The position numbers and the translations under genes were made by a program. Below the pieces are notes generated by a model that did not search any database, was not told the origin of the DNA, and saw nothing but the letters and a program-made list of their open reading frames with translations. Source: Kallipyga gabonensis (GTDB lineage: Bacteria > Bacillota > Clostridia > Tissierellales > Peptoniphilaceae). Taken from it: a stretch of 64,000 nt of DNA. Below, one piece after another: positions 8,770 to 17,235 of this stretch (position 1 is its first letter; each line of letters begins with the position of its first letter). Location of the stretch: the NCBI RefSeq assembly GCF_001286805.1, contig NZ_CXYV01000002.1, positions 558,001 through 622,000 on the forward strand. Reading direction: 5' to 3'.

Positions 8770-9228
8770 ATTAATAAATTATATAAAGAGGCAGAGAGCT
8801 ATATAGTTCAGATTTTAAACTGCTATGAAGAAATGCAACGGAAGAAGCATAATTATACGAAAGAAGTGAGTCTGTATCCGTCTGAAATTCACGCAATCGT
8901 TTGCATTGCTGAAAGTAGCACAATCAACATGACTGAATTATCTAAACAACTTGGCGTAACAAAAGGGGCTGTAACTAAGATTGTTGTAAAACTAGAAAAA
9001 CAAGGATTGGTTAGACGGTATAAGTATGTTAGTAATCGAAAAGAAGTTTATCTCCATCTGACCGAATTAGGTGCCGAGGCATATAGCGGACATAATAATT
9101 ACCATGCTTTACTATCAAATTATATAGATGATTATTGCGCTAACATTTCAAAAGAAGAAGGATTGGCAATCCTTAGTTTTTTGAAATTTTATTTGGAAGG
9201 AATGCACAAACTTTCAGGGGAGAACTAA
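8770..9228 (+). CDS. MarR family transcriptional regulator
   Basis: A protein of about 152 residues with a winged helix-turn-helix (EIHAIVCIAESSTINMTELSK...VTKGAVTKIVVKLEKQGLVRRYKY... then the wing VYLHLTELG). It stands first in the module 1 gene row and is probably its ligand-responsive regulator. The start is odd. A perfect AGGAGG (8758-8763) is followed 6 bases later by ATT at 8770, in frame. The only conventional upstream start is a TTG at 8707 with no ribosome binding site, which would add 21 residues. ATT starts are rare and usually autoregulatory. The next gene begins 28 bases after the stop. Confidence 0.85.
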   Translation: MNKLYKEAESYIVQILNCYEEMQRKKHNYTKEVSLYPSEIHAIVCIAESSTINMTELSKQLGVTKGAVTKIVVKLEKQGLVRRYKYVSNRKEVYLHLTELGAEAYSGHNNYHALLSNYIDDYCANISKEEGLAILSFLKFYLEGMHKLSGEN

Positions 9229-9256
9229 GTTGGCTTCATTTCGAAAGGAGAAAAGA

Positions 9257-9982
9257 ATGGATATCGTTATTTCGTCTGCTTCACATCATGCCATGCTATT
9301 TGCTTATATAGCGAAGGCTGTAATTGACAAATACGGAGAAAAGGGAAGAGAGGTCATCTCAAAAGGAGTTAATTTATATGGATGGCAAAGAGGGAGGAGA
9401 ATGGCATTACGAGCTTTAGCAGATGGAAAAGAGCTTAATGTCGAGAATTATTTATTATACGGAGAGTGGGAAGCTTTTCCTGGACAAATGGATTTAAGGT
9501 TCCCTTCTTATAGCCCGGAAGTACGTATGCAGAATTACCGTTGCCCTTGGCATACTGAGTGGAGCCAAAGGGGACTTCTAGAATACGGATATCTTTATTG
9601 CAAGGATGTTGATGCAGCTCTGGCCAGAGGTTTTAATGGGATGGATTTGCAGCTAAAAGGAAATCGTTCCCTTGGCGATGAATGCTGTGATTTTGTATTT
9701 AAAGATAATGGGATACCAGAAGAGAAGATGGAGGAGTTTTATAAAAACCAGAAAAAGATCGGAAACAAGGCAAAAATGCCTTGGCCCTATCACGTTGGTC
9801 ATCTTTATTCAGCAATGCGGGAAGTAATTCTTGAGGCCTTTGGCAGTGAGGGCCAGAAAGCTCTTGAAGAAGCATTAGATGAATATAAAAAAGAATATGG
9901 CAAGGCAGCATATGATCTTGTTCTTGAATATGCAGATTTAGACTACAATGTTCTTCCGGATTATGAAGGAATCGAGGGTTAA
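9257..9982 (+). CDS. L-2-amino-thiazoline-4-carboxylic acid hydrolase family protein
   Basis: A 241-residue soluble protein. It matches the ATC-hydrolase family by the late conserved pattern: EYGYLYCKDVDAALARGFN followed about 20 residues later by a Leu-Gly-Asp...Cys-Cys-Asp-Phe block, plus an early GRRMALRALADG. Family members open the thiazoline ring of ATC to give N-carbamoyl-L-cysteine. The same row of genes also has an M20 amidohydrolase and a cysteine desulfidase, which fits that reaction, but many family members have no proven substrate. Start at 9257 has AAAGGAG 6 bases before it. The flavoprotein gene begins 1 base after its stop. Confidence 0.8.
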   Translation: MDIVISSASHHAMLFAYIAKAVIDKYGEKGREVISKGVNLYGWQRGRRMALRALADGKELNVENYLLYGEWEAFPGQMDLRFPSYSPEVRMQNYRCPWHTEWSQRGLLEYGYLYCKDVDAALARGFNGMDLQLKGNRSLGDECCDFVFKDNGIPEEKMEEFYKNQKKIGNKAKMPWPYHVGHLYSAMREVILEAFGSEGQKALEEALDEYKKEYGKAAYDLVLEYADLDYNVLPDYEGIEG

Positions 9983-9983
9983 G

Positions 9984-11792
9984 ATGCAAGACAATATAGA
10001 TAGAATTGTAGAGACCGATATTCTTTCGGTTGGTGGATCAGGTGCTGGTATCACAGCGGCAATTTATGCATCTCGTAATGGAAAAAATGTGGCTCTTGTA
10101 AGTAAAGGGAAAATTGGAAGAAGTGGAAATGCCATTATGGCAGGCGGTGGCTTCGGTATCGATGGTGAGAGTGGTAAGGAACTATTGGGCCTAGAATTTG
10201 CCGATCCTAGCTTCACTAAGAAGAAGATGTTTGATTGCATAGTGAAAGAATCTTTCTATCTAGCAGATCAGAACATGGTTAAACAGTATGTAGAAGAGGG
10301 CCCTATTGTTGTAAAAGAATATTTAGGTTGGGCTAAACGTGCTAATCAAAAGTTCTTTGAATGTCCACCTGCTAACTGGATAGCTTCAGGCTTAAGTTTT
10401 ACTCGTGCTTTGGTGCAAGGATTAAAGGAAGCGGAAAACATAAGTATTTATGAAGATGTAACAATTGTTGAAGTTCTTACAACTGATGGGAAAGTTAGTG
10501 GAGCTATAGGTATAGACATTTATTCTGGAGAAATAATTTTATTCAAGGCAAAATCAATTATTTTGGGCACAGGTGGATTTATGCCTTTTTCCATGAATAA
10601 TACAGTTACTGATATGACAGGCGATGGTATAGGGATGGCTTTTCGGGCTGGAGCCAACCTAACAGATATGGAATTTATATTGTCATTCCCCACCGCAGTA
10701 GTACCAAAAACCATGAAGGGCTCAATTTATCCTTATGTTTTTGAATATAATATGCGGAATCTAAAATATACAATTAAAGATAAAAATGGGAATCCATTAC
10801 CAATTCCGGAGGATGTTATTAAGCTTTCTAGAGGAGGAAAGCTAAGTAAATTAGTTGCTTCATATTACTTTGGTTACGCTGCTTCAGAAGGTTTAGCAGG
10901 TCCAAATGGAGGATTCTATTACGATTATTCGGAGAACAGTTTAAAGGAGAAACAAAAAGGCTTTGATATCTTTTATAGTCGTTTCGATAATTGGCACAAG
11001 CATGGATACTATAAAGGAGAGAGCTTAGCTGAAGTTGAGAAAATGATATTTAATGATATACCTCTTGAAGTTGGTATTGGTGCCGAATACTGCATGGGTG
11101 GGGTTGAAATCAATGAAAACATGGAGACAGAAGTTGAAGGGTTATATGTAGCTGGAGAGGCAGGTAGTGGAGTATTTGGCGCTTGCAGAGTAGGTGACGG
11201 TCTTGTTGAAATGATGTGTCAAGGAATGAGAGCAGGTATTAGTGCTGCCAAATACTCATCTACAACAAACGTGGTTGAAATTGATAATAATTATTTAGAT
11301 GCCGTTCTAGAAAAGATCCTGGGAATCTTTGAACATGATGGAGAACTAGGGTCAACAGAGTTACATCAGAAAATCCAGGATGCATGTGATAAAGGGTTTG
11401 GTTTGATTAGAGATGAAGATAAATTAGGTAAAGCATTAGAAGAAATCAAATCATTAAAAGAGGAATGGAAAAATGTCACAGTTAAAAGTAAGAGTCGCTC
11501 TTACAACTTTGAGTGGATCCAGGCGATGCAATTGGAAAACCTATTAACATGCTGTGAAGCTGGAATTAGAGCAGCCCTTTTACGAAAAGAAAGCAGAGGA
11601 TGTCATATTAGACGGGATTATCCCAAAGTTGACCATGATAATTATTTAATTAAATTCATCCACAAGAAGAAGGAACAAGGTATTGAGACATATACTCGTA
11701 TTCCAAAGGTTGCTGGAATGGAGCTTCCTAAAGGCAAAAAGGATTCGGTCATCAAATATTTCCAGGATCCGGATTTAAACTATCATCGATGA
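9984..11792 (+). CDS. FrdA/SdhA-like FAD-dependent oxidoreductase
   Basis: A 602-residue flavoprotein. The FAD-binding N-terminus is VETDILSVGGSGAGITAAIYAS, with the Gly-Arg-Ser-Gly-Asn-Ala loop typical of succinate dehydrogenase, fumarate reductase and APS reductase flavoproteins. It also has GTGGF, VEGLYVAGEAGSGVFGACRVGDG and a C-terminal helical domain ending RKESRGCHIRRDYP. In SDH/FRD subunits a His and Arg at equivalent places handle the dicarboxylate; this match is partial, so the substrate is unlikely to be fumarate itself. Paired with the next gene, a 2Fe-2S protein, it forms a two-subunit soluble redox enzyme. GAGGG lies before the ATG. Confidence 0.87.
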   Translation: MQDNIDRIVETDILSVGGSGAGITAAIYASRNGKNVALVSKGKIGRSGNAIMAGGGFGIDGESGKELLGLEFADPSFTKKKMFDCIVKESFYLADQNMVKQYVEEGPIVVKEYLGWAKRANQKFFECPPANWIASGLSFTRALVQGLKEAENISIYEDVTIVEVLTTDGKVSGAIGIDIYSGEIILFKAKSIILGTGGFMPFSMNNTVTDMTGDGIGMAFRAGANLTDMEFILSFPTAVVPKTMKGSIYPYVFEYNMRNLKYTIKDKNGNPLPIPEDVIKLSRGGKLSKLVASYYFGYAASEGLAGPNGGFYYDYSENSLKEKQKGFDIFYSRFDNWHKHGYYKGESLAEVEKMIFNDIPLEVGIGAEYCMGGVEINENMETEVEGLYVAGEAGSGVFGACRVGDGLVEMMCQGMRAGISAAKYSSTTNVVEIDNNYLDAVLEKILGIFEHDGELGSTELHQKIQDACDKGFGLIRDEDKLGKALEEIKSLKEEWKNVTVKSKSRSYNFEWIQAMQLENLLTCCEAGIRAALLRKESRGCHIRRDYPKVDHDNYLIKFIHKKKEQGIETYTRIPKVAGMELPKGKKDSVIKYFQDPDLNYHR

Positions 11793-11806
11793 GGAGGGAA
11801 GGATAT

Positions 11807-12115
11807 ATGAAAATATACATTGATCGATATGATCCTGAAACTCAAAGAAAGTGGACGGAAAATTTTGACATTGATGAATCTGTTCTCGAGGGAAAAACAG
11901 TTATGTCATTGCTTAATTACATATCTTTAAATTTCGATTCCTCAATTGCTTATTACAGTCATAGTGTGTGTGATCATGGCATTTGTGGTAGATGTCTTAT
12001 TTCACTGAATGGAAAAACTTCCCTCGCCTGCTTAACGCCAGTTAGTGGTTTGAAAGAAATTCATTTGTCTCCGGTTCCTACCCGTAGATTGGTACGGGAT
12101 CTTGTAACAAAATAA
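11807..12115 (+). CDS. 2Fe-2S ferredoxin-type subunit resembling the N-terminal half of SdhB/FrdB
   Basis: A 102-residue electron-transfer protein. It carries CDHGICGRC followed by a fourth Cys in SLACLT, the 2Fe-2S ligand set of SdhB/FrdB, and the fold start MKIYIDRYDPE. The C-terminal half of SdhB, with the 3Fe-4S and 4Fe-4S clusters, is absent, so electrons would pass to or from a different soluble partner. An in-frame ATG at 11789 overlaps the flavoprotein stop (ATGA), but AGGAGG stands before 11807, which I prefer. Immediately downstream of, and likely complexed with, the flavoprotein. Confidence 0.85.
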   Translation: MKIYIDRYDPETQRKWTENFDIDESVLEGKTVMSLLNYISLNFDSSIAYYSHSVCDHGICGRCLISLNGKTSLACLTPVSGLKEIHLSPVPTRRLVRDLVTK

Positions 12116-12137
12116 ATTTATTTTTGAGGAGGAAAGA

Positions 12138-13394
12138 ATGGAACAACTTAAAAACAAAACGGATGATATATTTGATATGCCAAAAGGTGGTATCTTAAAA
12201 AAACTTGCCTATGTGCTAGCCTTTGTAGGGCCTGCATCTATGTTAACCTCAACAGCGATGGGGCCAGGAACTGCAACTTCGGCCATCCAAGCTGGAGCTC
12301 ATTTTGGTTATAGTCTGCTCTGGGCAATCCTACTAAGCGGAGCGATGTGTGGCTTCGTAGCTTATATTGGAGCAAAGACTACCGCGATTTCAGGTCTTGA
12401 TATTTATCAATTTATTGAGAAAAAAATTGGTAGGGTTTTAACACTCATTTTATTTATGGTTGTTCTTTTGACTTGGAATATGGTGATTTATAGTCAAGGT
12501 TCAACTATGATGCACTTAAGTAAAATTATTTTTGGTGAACAATTTGGTCCAATTGCTTTTATTATTACAATTGCAATTATTGCCTACTTATATGTTGTTT
12601 CTTCAAATGGAACTGTAATTAAAATTGCATCAGCAATGTGTACCTTTATGGCTGCGATCTTTTTCATCAACATGTTCGTTGTACGACCAGATCCAGCACA
12701 ACTTGCAAAAGGCTTAATTCCAACCATTCCAGAGGGTTCAGCTACAGTATTAGCGGGAATTATTGGCGGATCCGCTCCAGGAACTTCTGCTCTTTGGTAT
12801 GCATACTCGATACAAAATCAAGGTTGGGATAAGCCAAAAGCCTTGAACTTTATTAAATACGACCAGCTAATTTTCGCTGGAATGTTTACTATATTTTCTT
12901 TAGGTATTTTTCTTTCCGGAGCAGCTGTTTTAAATCCTTCTGGAGTTCAAGTTACCTCTGCTTTAAACGCAGCAAGCTCGCTTGAGCCACTTGCTGGAAG
13001 CTTTGCTACATATATTTTTATTGCAGGATTCTGGGGGGCCGTTTTTACCACTATCGGCGGTATGAGTACCTTATCGTCTTATGCAGTCAATTCAATGTTC
13101 CATATTAGTGAAGACAGAACGAGCAAAAAGTTACGTATCTTCATCTTAATTAGCATTTTAATCAGCTTGTTAGGTGGGCTTCAAGGAGGCAGCGCTTTAG
13201 CTCTGCTGGTTAATTTTATGGGAGCACTTAACATAGGCGGCCTAGTCATTATAAGCATCCTTGTTTTCAACACAAGTAAAAAAAGCTTTGCTGGAGAATA
13301 TTTAAACAAATGGTATACAACAGTAATGGGGTTAATTATCGTTGGATTTAACTTATATTCAGCATGGGCATTTTTATCGAAATTCTTTAAATAA
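12138..13394 (+). CDS. Nramp-related transporter lacking the metal-binding motifs
   Basis: A 418-residue inner-membrane protein with about 11 helices and the LeuT-like layout of Nramp carriers (SAIQAGAHFGYSLLWAILLS after helix 1 matches the family strongly). The metal-binding DPGN of helix 1 is replaced by GPGT (in AMGPGTAT), and the MPH of helix 6 by APG (in IIGGSAPGTSALWYAYS). Canonical Mn/Fe transport therefore seems unlikely. From its place among catabolic genes I infer import of the organic substrate of module 1. GGAGG lies before the ATG. Expressed with the genes on both sides (22- and 30-bp gaps). Confidence 0.85.
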   Translation: MEQLKNKTDDIFDMPKGGILKKLAYVLAFVGPASMLTSTAMGPGTATSAIQAGAHFGYSLLWAILLSGAMCGFVAYIGAKTTAISGLDIYQFIEKKIGRVLTLILFMVVLLTWNMVIYSQGSTMMHLSKIIFGEQFGPIAFIITIAIIAYLYVVSSNGTVIKIASAMCTFMAAIFFINMFVVRPDPAQLAKGLIPTIPEGSATVLAGIIGGSAPGTSALWYAYSIQNQGWDKPKALNFIKYDQLIFAGMFTIFSLGIFLSGAAVLNPSGVQVTSALNAASSLEPLAGSFATYIFIAGFWGAVFTTIGGMSTLSSYAVNSMFHISEDRTSKKLRIFILISILISLLGGLQGGSALALLVNFMGALNIGGLVIISILVFNTSKKSFAGEYLNKWYTTVMGLIIVGFNLYSAWAFLSKFFK

Positions 13395-13424
13395 TGATTG
13401 ATATCAATTTAGAAAGGATTAACT

Positions 13425-14165
13425 ATGGAGTTGTTAAACCGAGTAGCCTTAATTACAGGAGCAAGTTCGGGTATCGGAGAGGTAATTGCCAAAAATTTTC
13501 TGGATGAAGGTGCATTCGTTTTTGGGTGTGGCCTTGAAGAGCATGCGAATATTGATCATAAAAACTTTCACTATAAAAAAGCAAATATTTGCGATGAAAT
13601 GAACTGTAAAGAATTAGTAAGCAAATGCTCTGATGTTTTTGGAGGCATGGACATTCTAGTTAATTGTGCTGGAGTTACAGGTATAGGAACTATAGATGAT
13701 ACTTCAGTTAGTGAATTCCGTCGCCAATTTGAAATTAATGTCTTTGGGCTTTATACATTAACACAAGCTAGTCTGCCTTTATTAAGAGAGTCAAAAAATG
13801 CAACTATAGTCAATATAGTTTCTGAGTTGGGTGTTAAATGCATACCGAATAGGGTGGCGTACTGTCCATCTAAAGCAGCTGTTGCCATGCTGACCAAATG
13901 TTTGGCAGTAGATTGTGGTCCTTCAATTCGGGTAAATGGAATTTTACCTGGTTTGACTGAAACTCCAATGACTCAAATGCGGTATCTGCAGGCCGATGAC
14001 CCAGAGAAAGAAAGACAAAAAACCCGTGACAGATATGTTCTGAAACGCATGTGCACACCTCAAGACGTAGCAAATGGAGCAGTTTTCTTAGCGTCAGATA
14101 AAGCTTCCTTTATTACTGGCGATATGCTTGCGGTCTGTGGTGGTGGTCAATTTATCACTTGTTAA
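13425..14165 (+). CDS. short-chain dehydrogenase/reductase (SDR)
   Basis: A 246-residue NAD(P)-dependent oxidoreductase of the classical SDR type. It has the TGASSGIG nucleotide loop at residue 11, NCAG near 86, the catalytic Ser in VNIVSELG, YCPSK (Tyr-x3-Lys), and a C-terminal FITGDMLAVCGGG typical of FabG-like members. The substrate is unknown. In this row it would oxidise or reduce a hydroxyl or keto group of an intermediate. The M20 hydrolase starts 14 bases after its stop, so the genes are cotranscribed. Confidence 0.9.
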   Translation: MELLNRVALITGASSGIGEVIAKNFLDEGAFVFGCGLEEHANIDHKNFHYKKANICDEMNCKELVSKCSDVFGGMDILVNCAGVTGIGTIDDTSVSEFRRQFEINVFGLYTLTQASLPLLRESKNATIVNIVSELGVKCIPNRVAYCPSKAAVAMLTKCLAVDCGPSIRVNGILPGLTETPMTQMRYLQADDPEKERQKTRDRYVLKRMCTPQDVANGAVFLASDKASFITGDMLAVCGGGQFITC

Positions 14166-14179
14166 ATTTGAGGCATAAT

Positions 14180-15343
14180 ATGAGTATTTATGAGGAAATT
14201 AGGCAGGAGAAAGATAGATTAGTCCAGATACGAAGAGATCTTCATGCTCATCCGGAATTAGGATGGAAAGAGTTTAGAACACAAGAGATTATTTGCAAGG
14301 AATTGGAATCATTACAAATTCCGTATGAAAAAGTATGCAAAACAGGAGTTATTGCTGTAATAAAAACAGAATATGATCACCCAGTAATTGCATTAAGAGC
14401 GGATATGGATGCATTACCAATAGAAGAAAAGAATGATGTAAAGTATGCATCAGAAACCCCACATTGTATGCATGCTTGTGGACATGATTGCCATGTTGCC
14501 TGGCTATTAACGGTAGCCCGAATTCTCAAAAAACATAGTGCTGAACTACGGTGTACAGTAAAATTTATATTTCAGCCTGCGGAAGAGATTATTGAAGGTG
14601 CGCGTGAAATGTCCAAACTATCACAATTAGACGATGTTGATCATATTTTTGGGGCACATGCATGGATTGAAGTACCTGTAGGAAAGTTTTCTATTCAAGA
14701 AGGCCCTCGATTCGCCAGTGCAGATAATTTCACTATTAAAATAAAGGGTCAAAGTGCTCATGGAGCTCAGCCACAAGATGCAATAGATGCAATTGTTGTT
14801 GCTGGTGGTGTGATTCAGGCCATACAATCAATAGTAAGCAGATCTATTTCACCTCTAGATTCAGGAGTGGTTACAATCGGTACAATGAATGGTGGTAGTT
14901 CTTCCAACATCATTGCAGATGAGGTTGAAATGACAGGAACTGTGAGATGCTTTAACTTGGATGTCCAGAATCAGATAGAGGAAAAAATAAGAGAAATTTC
15001 AAATAAGGTAGCATCTGCTTATGGGGCTAAATGTGAAGTTCAATATATTCGATGCACTCCAGCTGTAATCAATCAGCCTTTTGAAACTGCTATGCTTAAG
15101 AATGCAATAACAAAGGTGTTCGGGAATGATTCAATATATAGTCTTGAAAAAACAATGGGAGGTGAAGATTTTGCCTGGTTTTTACAAAAAATCCCCGGTA
15201 GTTATGTAAGGGTTGGAGCTAGGAATGAGAACACAGGAAAGTGCTGGCCTCATCATAGTAATAGATTTGATATTGATGAGGAAGCACTTATTAATGGCGC
15301 CACAATTCTTTGTGAACTTGCCTTATCTGTAGGAAAGGAATAG
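14180..15343 (+). CDS. M20D family amidohydrolase
   Basis: A 387-residue cytosolic metallo-amidohydrolase of the hippurate/indole-acetyl-amino-acid hydrolase type. Zinc-site motifs are RRDLHAHPELGWKE, ALRADMDALP, HACGHDCH and FQPAEE; the lid domain follows (SAHGAQPQDAIDA), and the chain closes with GGEDFAWFLQKIPG. Family members remove acyl or carbamoyl groups from amino acids. With the ATC hydrolase upstream and the cysteine desulfidase downstream, the best guess is release of L-cysteine from an N-substituted cysteine. Known N-carbamoyl-cysteine hydrolases come from a different M20 branch, so this is inference. Start at 14180 is preceded by GAGG. Confidence 0.9.
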   Translation: MSIYEEIRQEKDRLVQIRRDLHAHPELGWKEFRTQEIICKELESLQIPYEKVCKTGVIAVIKTEYDHPVIALRADMDALPIEEKNDVKYASETPHCMHACGHDCHVAWLLTVARILKKHSAELRCTVKFIFQPAEEIIEGAREMSKLSQLDDVDHIFGAHAWIEVPVGKFSIQEGPRFASADNFTIKIKGQSAHGAQPQDAIDAIVVAGGVIQAIQSIVSRSISPLDSGVVTIGTMNGGSSSNIIADEVEMTGTVRCFNLDVQNQIEEKIREISNKVASAYGAKCEVQYIRCTPAVINQPFETAMLKNAITKVFGNDSIYSLEKTMGGEDFAWFLQKIPGSYVRVGARNENTGKCWPHHSNRFDIDEEALINGATILCELALSVGKE

Positions 15344-15380
15344 AAAGACCACCAACTAGAAAGTCTAGCTTTTAATGTTT

Positions 15381-15427
15381 GTTGCAACCAAAAATTGAAA
15401 ATAAACCTTTCAGCTTTTGGTTGCAAC
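15381..15427 (+). promoter_or_regulatory. 13-bp perfect inverted repeat before the cysteine desulfidase gene
   Basis: GTTGCAACCAAAA (15381-15393) and its exact complement (15415-15427), separated by 21 bp, end 25 bp before the ATG at 15452. There is no T-run after the second arm, so an operator or an RNA element acting on translation is more likely than a terminator. Confidence 0.6.
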
Positions 15428-15451
15428 TATAATTTTATGAGGGATGTCACC

Positions 15452-16726
15452 ATGGACAAAAAAACCATTGAAACATATTTATCTATATTAAATGAAGAAT
15501 TAGTTCCGGCAATGGGTTGTACGGAACCTATTGCCATTGCCTATGTTGCCGCACTAGCTCGAAAAACATTAGGCGTAATGCCCTCAAAATGTAAAGTGTT
15601 ATGTAGTGGTAATATAATTAAGAATGCAATGGGGGTAGTTGTTCCTAATTCAGGAGGAAGACGTGGAATTGAAGTAGCAGCAACTTTAGGGATTATCGCC
15701 GGTGACTCTGATAAAGGGTTACAAGTGATAGAGGGCGTAAAGCCTGAAGACATTCAAACAATGAATCAATTACTAAGCAGTAGATTTTGTGAGTGTGAAA
15801 TTGTTGAAGGGGTGGAAAACCTCTTTATTGAAGTAAGAGTCTCCGATAATGAAGGGCATTATGCTACTGCACAGGTTAAAGATAAACATACTAATATAAC
15901 CTTGCTACAAAAAGATAGCGAAGTCTTAATTTCAAATAAAGGAGCAGGAGAGAATAATATTAATAAGGCCGATCGATCTCTTCTTTCTGTAAAGTCAATT
16001 TTAGAATTTGCAGATAAGGTCGCACTCTCTCAAATAGAACCGTGTTTTTCTCAGCAAATTAAGTACAATTCTAGTATTGCTGAAGAAGGCTTAAATCATG
16101 ACTTTGGAGCGTCTGTAGGTAGCACTATCATTAAAAAAGATGAACATAGCATACGCAATCGAGCAATAGCTTTAGCTGCCGCAGGTAGTGATGCAAGAAT
16201 GGGAGGATGTTCATTACCTGTGGTTATAAATTCTGGAAGTGGGAATCAAGGTATCACGGTTTCCGTGCCTGTAATAGAGTATGCCAGAGCTTTTAATATT
16301 AGTGAAGAAAAATTATACCGAGCTTTAGCTGTATCTAACTTAATTTCAATTCATCAGAAAAGATATATTGGTAGTCTCTCTGCTTATTGCGGAGCAACAA
16401 GTGCTGCATGCGGAGCTGTTTCAGGTATTGCATATATGCTTGGCGATAATTATGAAGTCATTTCTAAATTAATTACTAATATGATCTCAACAGTTGGTGG
16501 GATGGTTTGTGATGGAGCAAAATCATCTTGTGCAAGTAAAATTGCCACTGCTTTAGAGTGTGCATTCTTAAGCTGGGATATGGCTAAATTAGACAGGACT
16601 TTTCAGCCTGGTGAAGGACTTGTCAAAAATGATGTAGAAGAGACAATAAAAAGTGTTGGTCGTATGGGGAAAGAAGGAATGCATTCTACAGATTTAGAGA
16701 TATTGCATATTATGCTAGATAAATAG
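15452..16726 (+). CDS. L-cysteine desulfidase / serine dehydratase alpha-like protein (CyuA family)
   Basis: A 424-residue iron-sulfur lyase. The family signature is PAMGCTEPIAIAYVAA near the start and a Cys-Asp-Gly-Ala-Lys-Ser-Ser-Cys block near residue 350, whose cysteines with the first one hold the cluster. CyuA-type enzymes split L-cysteine into pyruvate, ammonia and sulfide. It is the last gene of module 1 and would give the energy-yielding end step. A GAGGGATG site precedes the chosen ATG. It is separated from the M20 gene by about 110 bases holding a strong inverted repeat, so it may have separate control. A perfect hairpin terminator follows. Confidence 0.88.
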   Translation: MDKKTIETYLSILNEELVPAMGCTEPIAIAYVAALARKTLGVMPSKCKVLCSGNIIKNAMGVVVPNSGGRRGIEVAATLGIIAGDSDKGLQVIEGVKPEDIQTMNQLLSSRFCECEIVEGVENLFIEVRVSDNEGHYATAQVKDKHTNITLLQKDSEVLISNKGAGENNINKADRSLLSVKSILEFADKVALSQIEPCFSQQIKYNSSIAEEGLNHDFGASVGSTIIKKDEHSIRNRAIALAAAGSDARMGGCSLPVVINSGSGNQGITVSVPVIEYARAFNISEEKLYRALAVSNLISIHQKRYIGSLSAYCGATSAACGAVSGIAYMLGDNYEVISKLITNMISTVGGMVCDGAKSSCASKIATALECAFLSWDMAKLDRTFQPGEGLVKNDVEETIKSVGRMGKEGMHSTDLEILHIMLDK

Positions 16727-16773
16727 ATAGTAATCTACTATATTTTACTTGAGGAATCTTAAAATGATTTTTA

Positions 16774-16818
16774 TTAATTAAAGAAATGGCGGGGAGGTCC
16801 GCCATTTCTTTAATTAAA
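16774..16818. terminator. bidirectional hairpin terminator after the cysteine desulfidase gene
   Basis: A perfect palindrome (TTAATTAAAGAAATGGCGG and its complement, GGAGGT between) flanked by A/T on both sides. It can stop transcription from the left and from the dehydrogenase relic on the right. Confidence 0.85.
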
Positions 16819-16855
16819 CTAGTCCTTTCATGCTCATAATTAAGACGAACTCTCA

Positions 16856-17225
16856 TTACTTATTTACCACATTCACAGGGTTGCCCGCAAGGAATGCCTT
16901 CACATTATCAACTACACAATCCATGATCCGTTGGCGAGATTCCTTAGCCGACCAGGAAATATGGGGGGTGATCAAGCAATTTTTTGCTTGAAGGAGGGGG
17001 TTGTCAGCTTGGATAGGCTCTGTTGAAACGACATCCAAACCTGCCGCATAAACCTTGCCCGAATTTAAGGCTTAGGCAAGGTCTTCCTCAACAACCAATC
17101 CTCCTCGACTGTTATTAATAATGATCACGCCATCTTTCATCATAGCGATATTGTCGCTGTTAATGATGCCTTGAGTGGAAGGGAAGAGTGGGCAATGGAG
17201 GAAGATGACATCGGACTCCTCCACT
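16856..17225 (-). pseudogene. 3' half of a D-2-hydroxyacid dehydrogenase, truncated and with an internal stop
   Basis: Read on the minus strand, codons from about 17225 give a recognisable C-terminal dehydrogenase half: SDVIFLHCPLFPSTQGIIN, MMKDGVIIINNSRGGLV, then a TAA stop (EEDLA-stop-ALNSGKVY), then AAGLDVVSTEPIQADNPLL and ITPHISW with the catalytic His. The N-terminal half and nucleotide loop are missing. The break lies directly against the 5' end of the plus-strand AEC transporter, so one deletion probably removed both gene starts and the promoters between them. Not functional. Confidence 0.85.
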
Positions 17226-17235
17226 TATTTTTTAT

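Noticed and set aside
12138-13394. Manganese/iron transporter MntH
   Set aside because: The metal-binding DPGN and MPH motifs are replaced, so a metal-transport label is not supported.
15381-15427. Rho-independent terminator between the M20 and desulfidase genes
   Set aside because: The stem is strong, but the second arm is followed by ACTATAATTTTATG, not a T-run.
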